A DNA stretch of 64,000 nt from positions 2,046,001 through 2,110,000 of the forward strand of contig NC_014207.1 of the NCBI RefSeq assembly GCF_000093025.1, read 5' to 3'. The DNA comes from Methylotenera versatilis 301. Its GTDB lineage: Bacteria > Pseudomonadota > Gammaproteobacteria > Burkholderiales > Methylophilaceae. Of the stretch, positions 1-8,698 are shown one piece after another. The position numbers and the translations under genes were made by a program. Numbering within the stretch: position 1 is the first letter of the stretch; the number at the start of each line of letters is the position of its first letter. Under the pieces are notes generated by a model that did not search any database, was not told the DNA's origin, and saw only the letters and a list, made by a program, of their open reading frames with translations.

Positions 1-1071
1 AGTCAATTCGTTTTGCTGTGTCGTCAACTCAATCTATTCTCAGAAGCCATGGTGGCTATCGACGGTAGTAAATTCAAAGCCGTTAACAACCGTGACCGCA
101 ACTATACAGCGAACAAAATCAAAAGACGCAGACAGCAAGTTGAAACCAGCATAGAACGTTATTTATCTGCGCTTGAAACTGCGGACAGAGCACAACCGGA
201 TATTGTCGAAGCCAAGACTGCCCGACTTAAAGATAAGATTGCGATGCTCAAACAACAGATGATGCAACTGAATGCTATTGAGGCCCAGTTGCAAGAAACG
301 CCCGACAAGCAAATTTCTTTGACTGATCCCGATGCAAGGTCCATGGCCACCAGTGGTCGCGGTAGCGGCATGGTGGGCTACAACGTGCAGACTGCAGTCG
401 ATACCAAGAATCACCTCATCGTTGCACACGAGGTTACCAATGTGGGTCATGACAGAAGTCAGTTAGCCAATATGGCAGCACAAGCAACGCAAGCGATGGA
501 ATGCAATCATTTAAATGTGGTCGCTGATCGCGGCTACTTCAGTGGCGAGCAGATTCTTGAATGTGAACAGGCTGGTGCGACCCCATTCGTACCCAAGCCA
601 ATGACTTCTGGTGCCAAAGCAGAAGGGAGATTTGGCAAGGAAGATTTCATCTTTATTGTTAAGGACAATGAATACCAATGTCCCGCCGGACAACGTCTCC
701 CATTTCGTATGGCAACGATGGAGCATGGTCTAAATCTGCATCGCTATTGGAGTTCACAATGTCAACACTGCGCAATGAAACCTCAGTGTACGCCGAGTAA
801 AGAAAGGCGAATCACCCGCTGGGAGCATGAAGGCGTCATTGATGCCATGCACACACGCCTAGAGCTTCAGCCTGAAATGATGCGTATCCGACGTCAAACC
901 GTTGAACATCCCTTTGGCACCTTAAAGTCATGGATGGGTTACACCCATTTCTTAACCAAGACGCTACCGCGGGTTAGTACAGAAATGAGCTTACACATCC
1001 TAGCTTACAACATGAAAAGAGTCATAAAACTAATGGGAACCTTGGCGCTAATGGAAGCAATGGTGGCCTAG
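1..1071 (+). CDS. IS1182-family transposase, 5' end outside the window
   Basis: DDE transposase that cuts and joins the ends of its insertion sequence. The frame is open from base 1, so the N-terminus lies outside the window. The pieces seen match the family: VAIDGSKFKA carries the first Asp, VVADRGYFSG the second, and RQTVEHPFGTLKSW the Glu, with a Cys-rich insert (QCQHCAMKPQC) between the last two. The stop is at 1069-1071. The right end of the element lies somewhere between 1072 and about 1216, but I could not identify the terminal inverted repeat without the left end. The visible part looks intact. Confidence 0.9.
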   Translation, partial: SQFVLLCRQLNLFSEAMVAIDGSKFKAVNNRDRNYTANKIKRRRQQVETSIERYLSALETADRAQPDIVEAKTARLKDKIAMLKQQMMQLNAIEAQLQETPDKQISLTDPDARSMATSGRGSGMVGYNVQTAVDTKNHLIVAHEVTNVGHDRSQLANMAAQATQAMECNHLNVVADRGYFSGEQILECEQAGATPFVPKPMTSGAKAEGRFGKEDFIFIVKDNEYQCPAGQRLPFRMATMEHGLNLHRYWSSQCQHCAMKPQCTPSKERRITRWEHEGVIDAMHTRLELQPEMMRIRRQTVEHPFGTLKSWMGYTHFLTKTLPRVSTEMSLHILAYNMKRVIKLMGTLALMEAMVA

Positions 1072-1216
1072 GGGTCATTTACCTTTGCTTTTGTTAAAGT
1101 GTTTGCGTTTCAATCTGGATAAAACAAAAACATATCAACGAAGTTTTAGCGTAAATCAAAATTTACGCCGAGTAAATTTCGTATATATCACTATTTTTTT
1201 GCGTTTTTACACAGCC

Positions 1217-1294
1217 TGGGTCGGGTGTGACTATTTTCAGGGTCAGCAATTTTACTTGTTATTTAAGACCTTTCTTCAATTTACTAGGCTGCCT
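1217..1294. repeat. 78-bp repeat, copy 1, covering the merR 3' end
   Basis: This stretch, covering the last codons of the merR gene and its downstream flank, recurs at 30284-30361 in the same orientation with about 9 mismatches by eye. Its first 31 bases also belong to a wider family beginning TGGGTCGG that occurs at 2642, 4824, 27873 and 30284. Copy 1 is the one attached to an intact gene, so it is probably the source. Confidence 0.75.
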
Positions 1295-1678
1295 AACCCG
1301 ATTTTGACCAGCAATACTAAGCAGCCGAAGAAACTTTGGACATTCAAAATGGTTAGGAGCTTTGCATACGGCAGCATGTAGCAGCCCATCACGCATAGCA
1401 GTCATCTCCTTAATTTTTTGGTCTAGGTCATTGGCTTTTTCTGTAAGTAGCATTCGGTTAATGACAGGCCCGTCTGGAGTAAACATCTCATAAATTTCCT
1501 CCAGTGAAAATCCAGCATTACGTCCCAATGATATTAATGCCAGCCGTTCTAAAACATTTGCGTGGAATAATCTGCGCAAGCCATTCCGACCATAGGATTT
1601 GATTAGACCTTTTTCTTCATAATATCTTAAGGTTGAAGCCGGCAACCCTGATGCTTTTGCAACTTCACCAATATCCAT
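1259..1678 (-). CDS. MerR-family transcriptional regulator
   Basis: A 139-residue DNA-binding regulator with the MerR winged helix at the N-terminus (MDIGEVAKASGLPASTLRYY), then a dimerisation helix and a short effector region with Cys105 and Cys113 in the pattern CKAPNHFEC. Two cysteines rather than the four of SoxR argue against a 2Fe-2S cluster. It is divergent from the TauE exporter at 1808, with a MerR-type promoter between them, so it very likely controls that gene. The ligand cannot be told from sequence; a thiol- or metal-sensing role is possible. A relic of the 3' end of a related gene lies at 30284. Confidence 0.85.
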   Translation of the reverse strand: MDIGEVAKASGLPASTLRYYEEKGLIKSYGRNGLRRLFHANVLERLALISLGRNAGFSLEEIYEMFTPDGPVINRMLLTEKANDLDQKIKEMTAMRDGLLHAAVCKAPNHFECPKFLRLLSIAGQNRVRQPSKLKKGLK

Positions 1679-1701
1679 ATTTCCCCAATTTCAAATAAAG
1701 C

Positions 1702-1732
1702 TTGACCTCAAGTTGACTTGAACTTTTATCCT
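1702..1732 (+). promoter_or_regulatory. MerR/SoxR-type promoter with 19-bp spacer and dyad
   Basis: TTGACC at 1702-1707 and TATCCT at 1727-1732 are separated by 19 bp, the overlong spacing typical of MerR-activated promoters. The spacer holds the dyad CTCAAGTTGACTTGAA, close to the SoxR operator core CTCAAGTTAACTTGAG. It points toward the TauE gene at 1808 and lies upstream of the divergent merR. Confidence 0.7.
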
Positions 1733-1807
1733 ACTCTTAATGCATTAATCAATCCAACATTTTTACAGTTCAGTTGGTTTGATATTTGAATAGTTTAAGG
1801 AGTTTGT

Positions 1808-2611
1808 ATGCTAAATATTGAATGGATTATTTTATATATTGCTTTAGGATCTTTTGTAGGATTTATGTCAGGTTTGCTAGGAGTTGGCGGGGGTGGGCTA
1901 CTTGTTCCTCTGTTCGCATCAATCTTTATATACCAAGGATTTAGTGCAGATAGCGTTGTTCACTTGGCGTTAGGAACGTCTTTAGCTTGCATGATTATTT
2001 CATCTGCATCAAGCCTTCGAGCACACGCTTATCGAGGTGCAGTTATGTGGGATGTTGTTAAGGGTATGACACCTGGAATTATATTAGGCGCCTTTATTGC
2101 TACTCAGATCGCTAGTCATGTTAACTCCTCATATATCGCAATATTTTTTGCGTTATTCATGGCACTCGTAGCATTGCAAACATTTATTAAATGGCAACCC
2201 AAACCCAGTCATAAACCAAGAACCTTGCTTGGATTAATTATGTCTGGTTTAGGAATCGGCGCTATATCTGCATTGGCTGCTGTGGGTGGTGGTTTCCTAA
2301 CAGTTGTGTATCTGGGCTATAAGAATGTGGATATTAAAAGGTCTATTGGCACTTCTGCCGCGATCGGATTTCCGATAGCCATCACGGGGACTATTGGTTA
2401 TATGATTAATGGCTGGGCAGCAACTATGGATGAACCCTATACTTTTGGATTTATTTATATCCCAGCATTTTTGGCAATATCTATTTCTAGTGCTATTTCA
2501 GCTCCTTATGGAGCTCGCCGTTCCCATAATATGCCTGAAGCTAACTTGAAGAAAATATTTGCAATCATCTGTATGGTTTTAAGCATTAAGATGTTAGTTT
2601 CATTCTGGTAA
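1808..2611 (+). CDS. TauE/SafE-family sulfite/organosulfonate exporter
   Basis: A 267-residue polytopic inner-membrane protein with the glycine-rich first repeat GFMSGLLGVGGGGLLVP near residues 18-34 and a matching second repeat (SALAAVGGGFLTVVYLG, about 155-171), the duplicated fold of the TauE/SafE family. Members export sulfite, sulfoacetate or related anions. The ATG at 1808 is preceded by AAGGAG at normal spacing. It probably forms a regulator-exporter unit with the divergent merR. A second sulfite locus (yeiH-sorAB) lies 21 kb away, which fits but does not prove a sulfite substrate. Confidence 0.85.
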   Translation: MLNIEWIILYIALGSFVGFMSGLLGVGGGGLLVPLFASIFIYQGFSADSVVHLALGTSLACMIISSASSLRAHAYRGAVMWDVVKGMTPGIILGAFIATQIASHVNSSYIAIFFALFMALVALQTFIKWQPKPSHKPRTLLGLIMSGLGIGAISALAAVGGGFLTVVYLGYKNVDIKRSIGTSAAIGFPIAITGTIGYMINGWAATMDEPYTFGFIYIPAFLAISISSAISAPYGARRSHNMPEANLKKIFAIICMVLSIKMLVSFW

Positions 2612-2641
2612 TCATATTTTTAAAATGCTGGGTGGCAGCAT

Positions 2642-2731
2642 TGGGTCGGCAGTGATGATTATCAATGTCGGCTTTGAAGAAGTGTGATTATGAAGCCCAG
2701 TAGTAGACGGTCGTAAAAGTCACTCAGGGCC
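2642..2731. repeat. 90-bp dispersed repeat A, copy 1
   Basis: Nearly identical (about 2 mismatches in 90) to 27873-27962, in the same orientation. The copies lie just downstream of tauE and just past the 3' end of intI, 25 kb apart. The first 31 bases belong to the TGGGTCGG repeat family. The rest of the intergenic space to 2908 has no recognisable gene. Confidence 0.85.
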
Positions 2732-2908
2732 GGACTTTGCACTTAGAGAAATTGGCGATTAGCGGCCCATAACAGACGCCCGCAATTGGTGTTAGATTGC
2801 ACGAATGATAATGTTGTGTAAAATGAATTCTCATTTAGTTAGCAAAATAAATAACCAAAAATAGCCTAACAATTCTAGAATGCGATTTAAACTAATTCAG
2901 GAGAATCC

Positions 2909-3142
2909 ATGAAGTCGAACCCAAGAGAGCATTTGGAATTTGTCAGAAACATAGAAATATCAAATGAGATTTATGACGCTTATTCTTATGAGAATATCGT
3001 TGGAAAACTGGTCTTTGTCCAGACGACCGATAGCTATCATTACCATGATTACACAGTGACACCGAACTATTCCCAAGATTTGGCCTCTGCAAATTTGGAA
3101 ATTAGTGAGGAAAAAGTGGCAGACTATTACCTATCAAAGTAA
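2909..3142 (+). CDS. Small hypothetical protein
   Basis: A 77-residue protein, not recognised. The start is supported by CAGGAG six bases upstream of the ATG. The sequence is acidic and aromatic, with no signal peptide or membrane segment. It stands alone between repeat A and the IS110 element. Coding is plausible because of the good ribosome binding site and balanced composition, but there is no domain evidence. Confidence 0.5.
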   Translation: MKSNPREHLEFVRNIEISNEIYDAYSYENIVGKLVFVQTTDSYHYHDYTVTPNYSQDLASANLEISEEKVADYYLSK

Positions 3143-3292
3143 AAAAGCCTTCTTTCAGTTGCTTGAGTGGTCACGCTCCAAAGGTATTTTGAATGCCTAG
3201 CGACTCACTCACAGATGCCCGTTGGGAGATCACGATCAAAGTTGACCATCTCTGATCAATTGTTCTTCCGCTTCGCGCCCTGAGTCACTCCG

Positions 3293-4564
3293 TCAAGTTA
3301 TTTTTGCATTTTCCGACAGGTTTGTTAGTAAGGGTGAACCTCTGCGTCGTAGCGAGTTTAAATAAATAGACTCGTCATAAGGTATTCTTGATTCCCAGCA
3401 ACGATAGAGGATTCTAATCCACTTAAATGCCAAGGCTCGAACTGCAACACGGTGAGAACAGCCTTTGTTACGCTGCTGCTGATAGTAAGCGCCAGCCCAG
3501 AACGATCTAGGAATGGTAGAACCTGCCCATTCCACAAAGGTCTGTCTTAAAAATGTTGGACAGGCGATACGCCAATGTACCCAGCACTTGTTACCGCTGC
3601 GCTCGACCACTGGCGCGACACCAGAATATCGCTGGATCTGCGCTGCATTGGTATATCGATCACGCTCCTCACCAAAGGCAACCAATAGTCTAGGCGCCAT
3701 GATATGTCCCGCACCAGGTAAAGCGGCAAACAAATCATAATCTGGCAGGCTTTTAGCAATCTGATCGATTTCAGTATCGAAATGGTCGATGGCTAGTAAT
3801 AGAGCGCGTAATTGTTCAACCATCGCTTGTACGACCATCTGATAGGGCCGAATCACGGCTTCGTCATCTGTCAACGCAGTTGCAGATCGAATCCCCTGAA
3901 TACGTCTTTCAATGAGATAAGCACGGCGTACATTGTGCTGGTGGAAGAATGATTCGAGCGTGGATTGTCTTGCCTGTTTAACCTGCTTGAGGGTTGGCCA
4001 GCGGCTCAGAAAGTCACAGAATATCAAGGTATCTTTATGCTCGAACCAGTCCAATGCTTGCGGGTAGTATTGCTTAAGTGCGTTGGTTAAACGATTGGTG
4101 ATGCTTATCACGTCATTCACTAAAGTACGTCGTTCTTCGACGAGTCTGGACAAGATGCGCATAGGCGAACTTTGCAACTGGATAGGATCCAGCTTGTCTG
4201 GGTGACGCAGCAATATCTCCAGTGCCATTTCAGCATCCGTTGGGTCGTCTTTGGCATGGCTGGGGACGAAGGCTTCTCGGTATTTGGCAAGTGTAGACGG
4301 GTGTACTGGAAATATCTCCAGAAACGGACACCGCTGCAGCGCATAAACCAAGGGGCCTTTGGATAACTCAAGGCAGATCGCAATTGGTCCATCAAAGCGA
4401 TCATGCAAGGCCTTTGCCCATAAGGCAATGGCTTCAGGCGTATGGTCAAAGGTTCCGAATTCCCGTTGTTCTGCACCAGCAGCTAGTAAACAGAAATCAT
4501 GCTTCTTGTCGGCCCAATCAATGCCAATAAAAGCAGTAAAAGAATGTGTAGATTGCGTCTTCAT
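3293..4564 (-). CDS. IS110-family transposase (DEDD)
   Basis: A 423-residue recombinase of the IS110 family, which inserts circular intermediates using an element-encoded guide RNA. The RuvC-like N-terminal part begins FIGIDWADKKHDF, which contains the first Asp, followed by AKDDPTDAEMALE. The C-terminal transposase_20 region has ALPGAGHIMAPRLL and YSGVAPVVERSG, where the catalytic Ser is expected. I chose the ATG at 4564 because GGAG lies at good spacing and homology starts there. The frame stays open to 4765, but those 67 codons overlap the probable guide RNA and look non-coding. It appears intact. Confidence 0.88.
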   Translation of the reverse strand: MKTQSTHSFTAFIGIDWADKKHDFCLLAAGAEQREFGTFDHTPEAIALWAKALHDRFDGPIAICLELSKGPLVYALQRCPFLEIFPVHPSTLAKYREAFVPSHAKDDPTDAEMALEILLRHPDKLDPIQLQSSPMRILSRLVEERRTLVNDVISITNRLTNALKQYYPQALDWFEHKDTLIFCDFLSRWPTLKQVKQARQSTLESFFHQHNVRRAYLIERRIQGIRSATALTDDEAVIRPYQMVVQAMVEQLRALLLAIDHFDTEIDQIAKSLPDYDLFAALPGAGHIMAPRLLVAFGEERDRYTNAAQIQRYSGVAPVVERSGNKCWVHWRIACPTFLRQTFVEWAGSTIPRSFWAGAYYQQQRNKGCSHRVAVRALAFKWIRILYRCWESRIPYDESIYLNSLRRRGSPLLTNLSENAKIT

Positions 4565-4679
4565 AATCATCTCCACTAGTGGTAGATTATCAATATGGAC
4601 ATGCATGCTGGGTTTTGCGAAGCCAATATAGCGAGCCGGTTGTGCGGCGAGCCCTGAGTATTCGTTAATAAACCCAAGC

Positions 4680-4750
4680 GCACCTGCGGACTCGAAGCCA
4701 AAGCGGAAAACATCGAGTGTTAGGGTCGAATATTCGTAATCCGCAGGTGC
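4680..4750 (-). ncRNA. Candidate bridge (seek) RNA segment of the IS110 element
   Basis: Upstream of the transposase, an 11-bp perfect inverted repeat (GCACCTGCGGA at 4680-4690, TCCGCAGGTGC at 4740-4750) closes a 49-nt interior. The interior has a CTCGA/TCGAG pair (4691-4695, 4713-4717) and the palindrome CGAATATTCG (4727-4736). IS110-group elements carry a structured guide RNA in this leader, with internal loops pairing to target and donor. The full RNA probably extends beyond these bounds; the loop assignments are not determined here. Confidence 0.5.
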
Positions 4751-4823
4751 ATGTCCTGTCTTCACTGACAGCTACCTGCCAGTTGTGATTAGTATCGCTG
4801 AAAACAGGATGGAGTGACTATAT

Positions 4824-4854
4824 TGGGTCGGCAGTGACGATTCTCAGTGACTGC
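4824..4854. repeat. Short copy of the TGGGTCGG intergenic repeat
   Basis: Matches the first 31 bases of repeat A (2642, 27873) but diverges after GTGACTGC. It lies immediately outside the IS110 element. No gene is seen between here and 5017. Confidence 0.6.
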
Positions 4855-5017
4855 TATGATACGCTGTAATTTTACTGTGGAAAGCTTGTGGCTTTACGTT
4901 ACACACTTTAATAACAAGGAAATTATGATATTGATCAGAGCCATCCCCTCCAAGAATTCAAGTATTTTTAATCATAATAATCCCTTAGAAACAGGCATAT
5001 AATTAACTTATAGTATC

Positions 5018-5238
5018 ATCATGTTTATGCAGACTTAGCAGCAAGACTTTCAACTGCTAAAGGTATTAAAAAAGACGCCACATGTGATGCGTCGTATGAA
5101 GCAGGATTTGCGGTTGGAGAAATCAAAAATAAAGACTCAAAACTTAAGAGCGATTCAGATAAAAAAATTCATAATGAGGCAATTGATTTCAAAAAGAAAA
5201 TTGAAGACGCTATGCTGCATTCTGCAGGGCTAATTTAA
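5018..5238 (+). pseudogene. 5'-truncated duplicate of the secreted protein gene at 18262
   Basis: This 221-bp stretch encodes HVYADLAARLST through EDAMLHSAGLI and stop, the last 73 residues of the 114-residue protein at 18262-18606, nearly identical at both DNA and protein level. The signal peptide and first 40 residues are missing, and upstream sequence is unrelated. It is in inverted orientation relative to the complete copy 13 kb away. High identity indicates a recent duplication. It is unlikely to be expressed as an exported protein. Confidence 0.85.
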
Positions 5239-5421
5239 CTCAATATCGATTTCGGGCACTTTAATAATATATGAGTGTGGGCTTGGAGCGGGGTAAGAGA
5301 GTTTTTGAATGATTGCTTTGGAGAGATGCAGTTTTTTAGTCTGGTTAAAGTCAGCCGTTACAGACCAGGATTTTGGCAATTTATAAATTGATGTTGAATC
5401 TATATCAGCTGAATGTCGTTT
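5230..5421 (-). other. Possible gene remnant without a start codon
   Basis: On the minus strand an open frame of 63 residues (including IYKLPKSWSVTADFNQT and ending VPEIDIELN) has protein-like composition but no ATG, and is bounded upstream by a stop at 5422-5424. It could be the end of a decayed gene. The family is not recognised. Between 5422 and 5570 I see nothing. Confidence 0.25.
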
Positions 5422-5570
5422 TTAGCCCTGTGACTGTAATGTGTAACATTAAGTATTGGTTAGAAATAAGGACTTATTTTTGTATTGCACAAACTATTAA
5501 ACGCAAGATTGCAGACGATTACACATCTCTGGAAGAGTGTGTAAAATCTATTTAATGCATAAGGGAAATA

Positions 5571-6323
5571 TTAATAAAGCACTTGAAGTGCCAAATAAGT
5601 AGATAGCTCATTCGTGGAAGATACATTTTTAAGCCCTTTACCCGCAGCAAATAAAACATTGTAGTCATGAGTTAAACTGTAGCTACCACCAAGATTAAAA
5701 CCCGTTGAAGCTACTCCGTCTATTGAATTGGGCGACTCGTGAAATATCTCACCTCCCAACTTAAAATCTTGCGTAACTTCATAAAGTGTAGTCATTCCGA
5801 AAAATACTGAGTTTTTGTTACCACTTCCTGGATTGATTCGATAACCCATACCTCCATACATGGTCCACTTATCGATGTTACCCTGAAGCCATAGTGGCAG
5901 GAAGCTTTGAACTTTACCTCGATTAGGCCCAAGCTTTGCATCTCCAGTCGGAAGTTGGAGCATGGGATAGGTTCCAACCATAAATGAAAAGTTGTCATGT
6001 TGAATGTTCAGAAATCTATATTTCATGCCTACTTCGGTATCATCAATCCCAAAGTGACTGTCTGTCATTGAGCGTTCATAGGAGTAACGTGGCTGAATAT
6101 GAAGTTGCAGATTAGGCGAAGCTCCGTAATTGATGTCAATACTTGGAGTTGCAGCAGAGCTCTCTCCCTGTCGCCATGATTTAGATACTGCGTAATTTAT
6201 TTCCCAGTGTTGGTACTCTAATGTTTCAGGATCATCAGTGATAAAAGGAGGACCAGCCCAAGCTGAGTTAAAAGATACAAAATTGGCTATAGTTGATAGA
6301 ACAAAGAGCTTTAAGATTCGCAT
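5571..6323 (-). CDS. Outer-membrane protein of the MetA-phenol-degradation/transporter type
   Basis: About 250 residues with a signal peptide ending SAWA followed by GPPFITDDPETLEYQHWEIN, the usual opening of the putative beta-barrel family Phenol_MetA_deg (PF13557). Alternating aromatic strands continue to a C-terminal aromatic residue (LALQVLY), as in outer-membrane barrels. Start at 6323 (MRILKLF) places the signal peptide correctly; the frame extends 20 codons further upstream without support. It is the last gene downstream of a DUF347 membrane protein and a two-component system, all on the minus strand. Substrate unknown. Confidence 0.7.
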   Translation of the reverse strand: MRILKLFVLSTIANFVSFNSAWAGPPFITDDPETLEYQHWEINYAVSKSWRQGESSAATPSIDINYGASPNLQLHIQPRYSYERSMTDSHFGIDDTEVGMKYRFLNIQHDNFSFMVGTYPMLQLPTGDAKLGPNRGKVQSFLPLWLQGNIDKWTMYGGMGYRINPGSGNKNSVFFGMTTLYEVTQDFKLGGEIFHESPNSIDGVASTGFNLGGSYSLTHDYNVLFAAGKGLKNVSSTNELSTYLALQVLY

Positions 6324-6410
6324 AGATAGTTTCAATTTTTCTGAGTGCCCAGCGCGATTTCGATGACCACACTTCTTGAACAAGCTCTGCTGAAGAAATT
6401 TGGTTTTTAA

Positions 6411-7172
6411 TTAATGCCCAGAGCCTTTTGCCGCTCGTTGATGAAACAGGAGAATGCATCCTATAATGATTACTAATATTGCCGCTGATGCAGAATAGCG
6501 ACTGAGCGCAAGTCCGCCTTTACTTAATGGCTTATCAAGAAAATCACCTACCACTGCGCCAAGCGGTCTTGTTAGTATAAATGCAGCCCAAAAAAGCGAG
6601 GTTCTTGATATGTTTGTCCATAAATAAGCGGCAAGAACAACTAACAGTAAGCCTCCAAAAACAATAGCTCCACCAGTGTATCCTAGACCAGCTGTATCAG
6701 CCGTCCAGTCCCCCAGCGCGGTCCCTAAGGTTTGTGAAAACATGATGGTGATCCAATAAAAGTATTCAGCCCTTGGTTCACTCACGGTATTGACTGAAAC
6801 TGAACCTAGGGTTTTATACCAGATGGCTAATGACAACATAAGAAGCGTAAAGAGCAAGGTAGTTCCGCCAGTATAGCCAATGCCAAGTGATCTATCTGCG
6901 AAGTCAGCAAGCGTCGTTCCAACGGTTGTTGTCGCGATAATAGTTGTCCAGTAAAGGAATGGATGAAAGTGTTTTGCTTTAATTTGTGCAGCCACTGCTA
7001 CAAGAAAAATGACAGCAAAAATGAAAGTTCCTACAAGGTAGCCTAGGTTCATTGACATGGATACTGCATCACCACCGGTTTCACCCAGCGTTGTGGCAAA
7101 AATCTTGATGATCCAGAAGATCAAAGTAACTTCTGGGACTTTACTTAATGCCTGTTTGGTAGTGTTGTTCAT
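6411..7172 (-). CDS. COG4705 membrane protein with four DUF347 repeats
   Basis: A 253-residue inner-membrane protein with about eight transmembrane segments. Four internal repeats each carry a similar motif: TTLGETGGD, TTVGTTLAD, QTLGTALGDW and RPLGAVVGDF, the hallmark of the DUF347 family (PF03988). Acidic residues in membrane positions suggest a transporter, possibly for a metal ion, but this is inference. A frameshifted relic of a second family member lies at 9404-9789, on the other side of the two-component genes, so the kinase/regulator pair is flanked by paralogues. Confidence 0.75.
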   Translation of the reverse strand: MNNTTKQALSKVPEVTLIFWIIKIFATTLGETGGDAVSMSMNLGYLVGTFIFAVIFLVAVAAQIKAKHFHPFLYWTTIIATTTVGTTLADFADRSLGIGYTGGTTLLFTLLMLSLAIWYKTLGSVSVNTVSEPRAEYFYWITIMFSQTLGTALGDWTADTAGLGYTGGAIVFGGLLLVVLAAYLWTNISRTSLFWAAFILTRPLGAVVGDFLDKPLSKGGLALSRYSASAAILVIIIGCILLFHQRAAKGSGH

Positions 7173-7402
7173 TTGTGTTTCATTCTATTTTAACTAATAA
7201 CTGTAGGTTCTAAAAAGCTTGGCTTGTATTGCTAATAACTCACCAGTGTAGGCTTACACACTAAAAGCAACTACCATTAACAAAACTCCTTAATTTATGC
7301 GACGTAGCAAACTACATAACGCCTTCTAGGGTGATGATAAGTTTTCAATACTTAACCTATCCTTAAGAAGTGAGTTATTTTCTTATTATCGGCAGTCCTA
7401 TG

Positions 7403-8698
7403 TTAAAAGGGGAACTTGACTGTAACAACTAGGCCAGATGTATTTAAATTATCTGAGAGTATCAACTTAGCATAATGAGCTTCTGCAATATTGCGAACAA
7501 TAGCTAGCCCTAATCCGCTACCAGTTACTTCTGTACCCTCGCGTCGATAGAAGCGATCTAACACGCGTTCACGTTCTTGTTCTGGAATGCCGCTGCCATT
7601 ATCAATGACACGCAATACCACATGTGGCGCTTCGCGTTTAACACTGATACATACTTGACCAAAGTTAGGTGTATAGCAAAGAGCGTTGTCGACTAGATTA
7701 TTAATTAATATACGTAAGTTGCCTTGCTGACCAGACACAATAATATTAGGGTCTATATCCAACTGTAAGTCAGTATGAGCTGCTTTCGCTAAGGGAGTGA
7801 AATCATTAGTCACTTCCCTAGCTAAGTATGATAAGTCTACAGGTCCAAACTGCTGAGATTGCATCTTAGATTCACTTCTAGCCAAGGTAAGCAGTTGTTT
7901 AACTAAGTGAATACTTCGGTCTAAGCGTTCATTGAGCTTTACAAATCCCACTTCTCTGATCACGTCAGAGGTAGCTCGTTCAGTCAATTGTAATTGCAAT
8001 TTAAGTGCGGTTAGCGGAGTACGCAACTCATGCGCAGCATCAGCAATAAATGCATGTTGTGCCTTCATAGCCTGATTTAGTCGTATCAGTAATTGATTCA
8101 ATGCAACTACAATGGGGCGTACCTCTTGGGGCAAGGCTGTTTCGTCCAAAGTTTGCATTGCATCTGCGTGTCGAGCTGCAATGGCATTAGTAACAGATTC
8201 CAGTGGGTTTAGACTCCGTCTGACTACCCACCAAATCAAAATTGCAAAAAATGGAATGAGTACGAAAAATGGGATTAAAATGCGTTCAGCTAAGTTCGCT
8301 GCTAATTCGTCTCGTACTATCATTGGTTGCGCGACTTGGATAAACTTGCCTTGCAATTGAGCGTTATATATCCGCCAAGGTCTTTGCCGGAAATTCACAG
8401 TTTGAAAACCTGACGAAAGGTAGCGAGGCAGGGCACGTGACGGATAGGATGTAAACAAAGGTTTACCTAGTGCATCCCATATTTGTATGACATTATCTTC
8501 ATCAGGATCGTCATCAGCCACTACTGGAGACGCTTGACTTTGCCCATCTAATGAGAGTGCGACTTGCTTAATTTGATAGTCAAACAGCTCATTGGCTTCG
8601 TCTAATGCTAACAAATATGCACTTATTCCAGCAAGGCATGTAGCCGCTAGCATTCCAAAGGTGAGCCAAAGAAGCAGACTTTGTCTTATAGATTTCAT
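7403..8698 (-). CDS. Two-component sensor histidine kinase, QseC/TctE type
   Basis: A 431-residue membrane kinase: first transmembrane helix near residues 8-30, a periplasmic sensor of roughly 110 residues with an acidic stretch (ADDDPDEDN), a second helix near 140-160, HAMP region, then the H-box with His223 (AAHELRTPLTALK) and the ATPase core with NLVDNALCYTP, VIDNGSGIP and GSGLGLAIV. The acidic sensor resembles cation-sensing PmrB-like kinases, but the signal is not known. Its start overlaps the regulator stop by 4 bp, so the two are co-translated. Confidence 0.88.
   Translation of the reverse strand: MKSIRQSLLLWLTFGMLAATCLAGISAYLLALDEANELFDYQIKQVALSLDGQSQASPVVADDDPDEDNVIQIWDALGKPLFTSYPSRALPRYLSSGFQTVNFRQRPWRIYNAQLQGKFIQVAQPMIVRDELAANLAERILIPFFVLIPFFAILIWWVVRRSLNPLESVTNAIAARHADAMQTLDETALPQEVRPIVVALNQLLIRLNQAMKAQHAFIADAAHELRTPLTALKLQLQLTERATSDVIREVGFVKLNERLDRSIHLVKQLLTLARSESKMQSQQFGPVDLSYLAREVTNDFTPLAKAAHTDLQLDIDPNIIVSGQQGNLRILINNLVDNALCYTPNFGQVCISVKREAPHVVLRVIDNGSGIPEQERERVLDRFYRREGTEVTGSGLGLAIVRNIAEAHYAKLILSDNLNTSGLVVTVKFPF

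Larger units (their letters stand above)
3283..4819 (-). mobile_element. IS110-family insertion sequence
   Basis: The element holds one DEDD-type transposase gene and a 250-bp upstream non-coding segment. A 9-bp inverted repeat, AGTCACTCC at 3283-3291 and GGAGTGACT at 4811-4819, brackets the gene and its leader; I take these as near the ends, but exact ends of IS110 elements cannot be fixed without an empty site. The right side abuts a truncated TGGGTCGG repeat at 4824, suggesting insertion beside that repeat. Confidence 0.65.

Noticed and set aside
1085-1381. 98-codon frame downstream of the IS1182 transposase
   Set aside because: Overlaps the end of merR on the opposite strand and reads through repeat sequence; no domain.
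4565-4765. 67-codon N-terminal extension of the IS110 transposase
   Set aside because: Transposase homology and a good ribosome binding site start at 4564; the extension overlaps strong inverted repeats expected of the guide RNA.
5373-5555. 60-codon plus-strand frame with TTG start
   Set aside because: No ribosome binding site, hydrophobic and irregular composition; overlaps a more protein-like minus-strand remnant.
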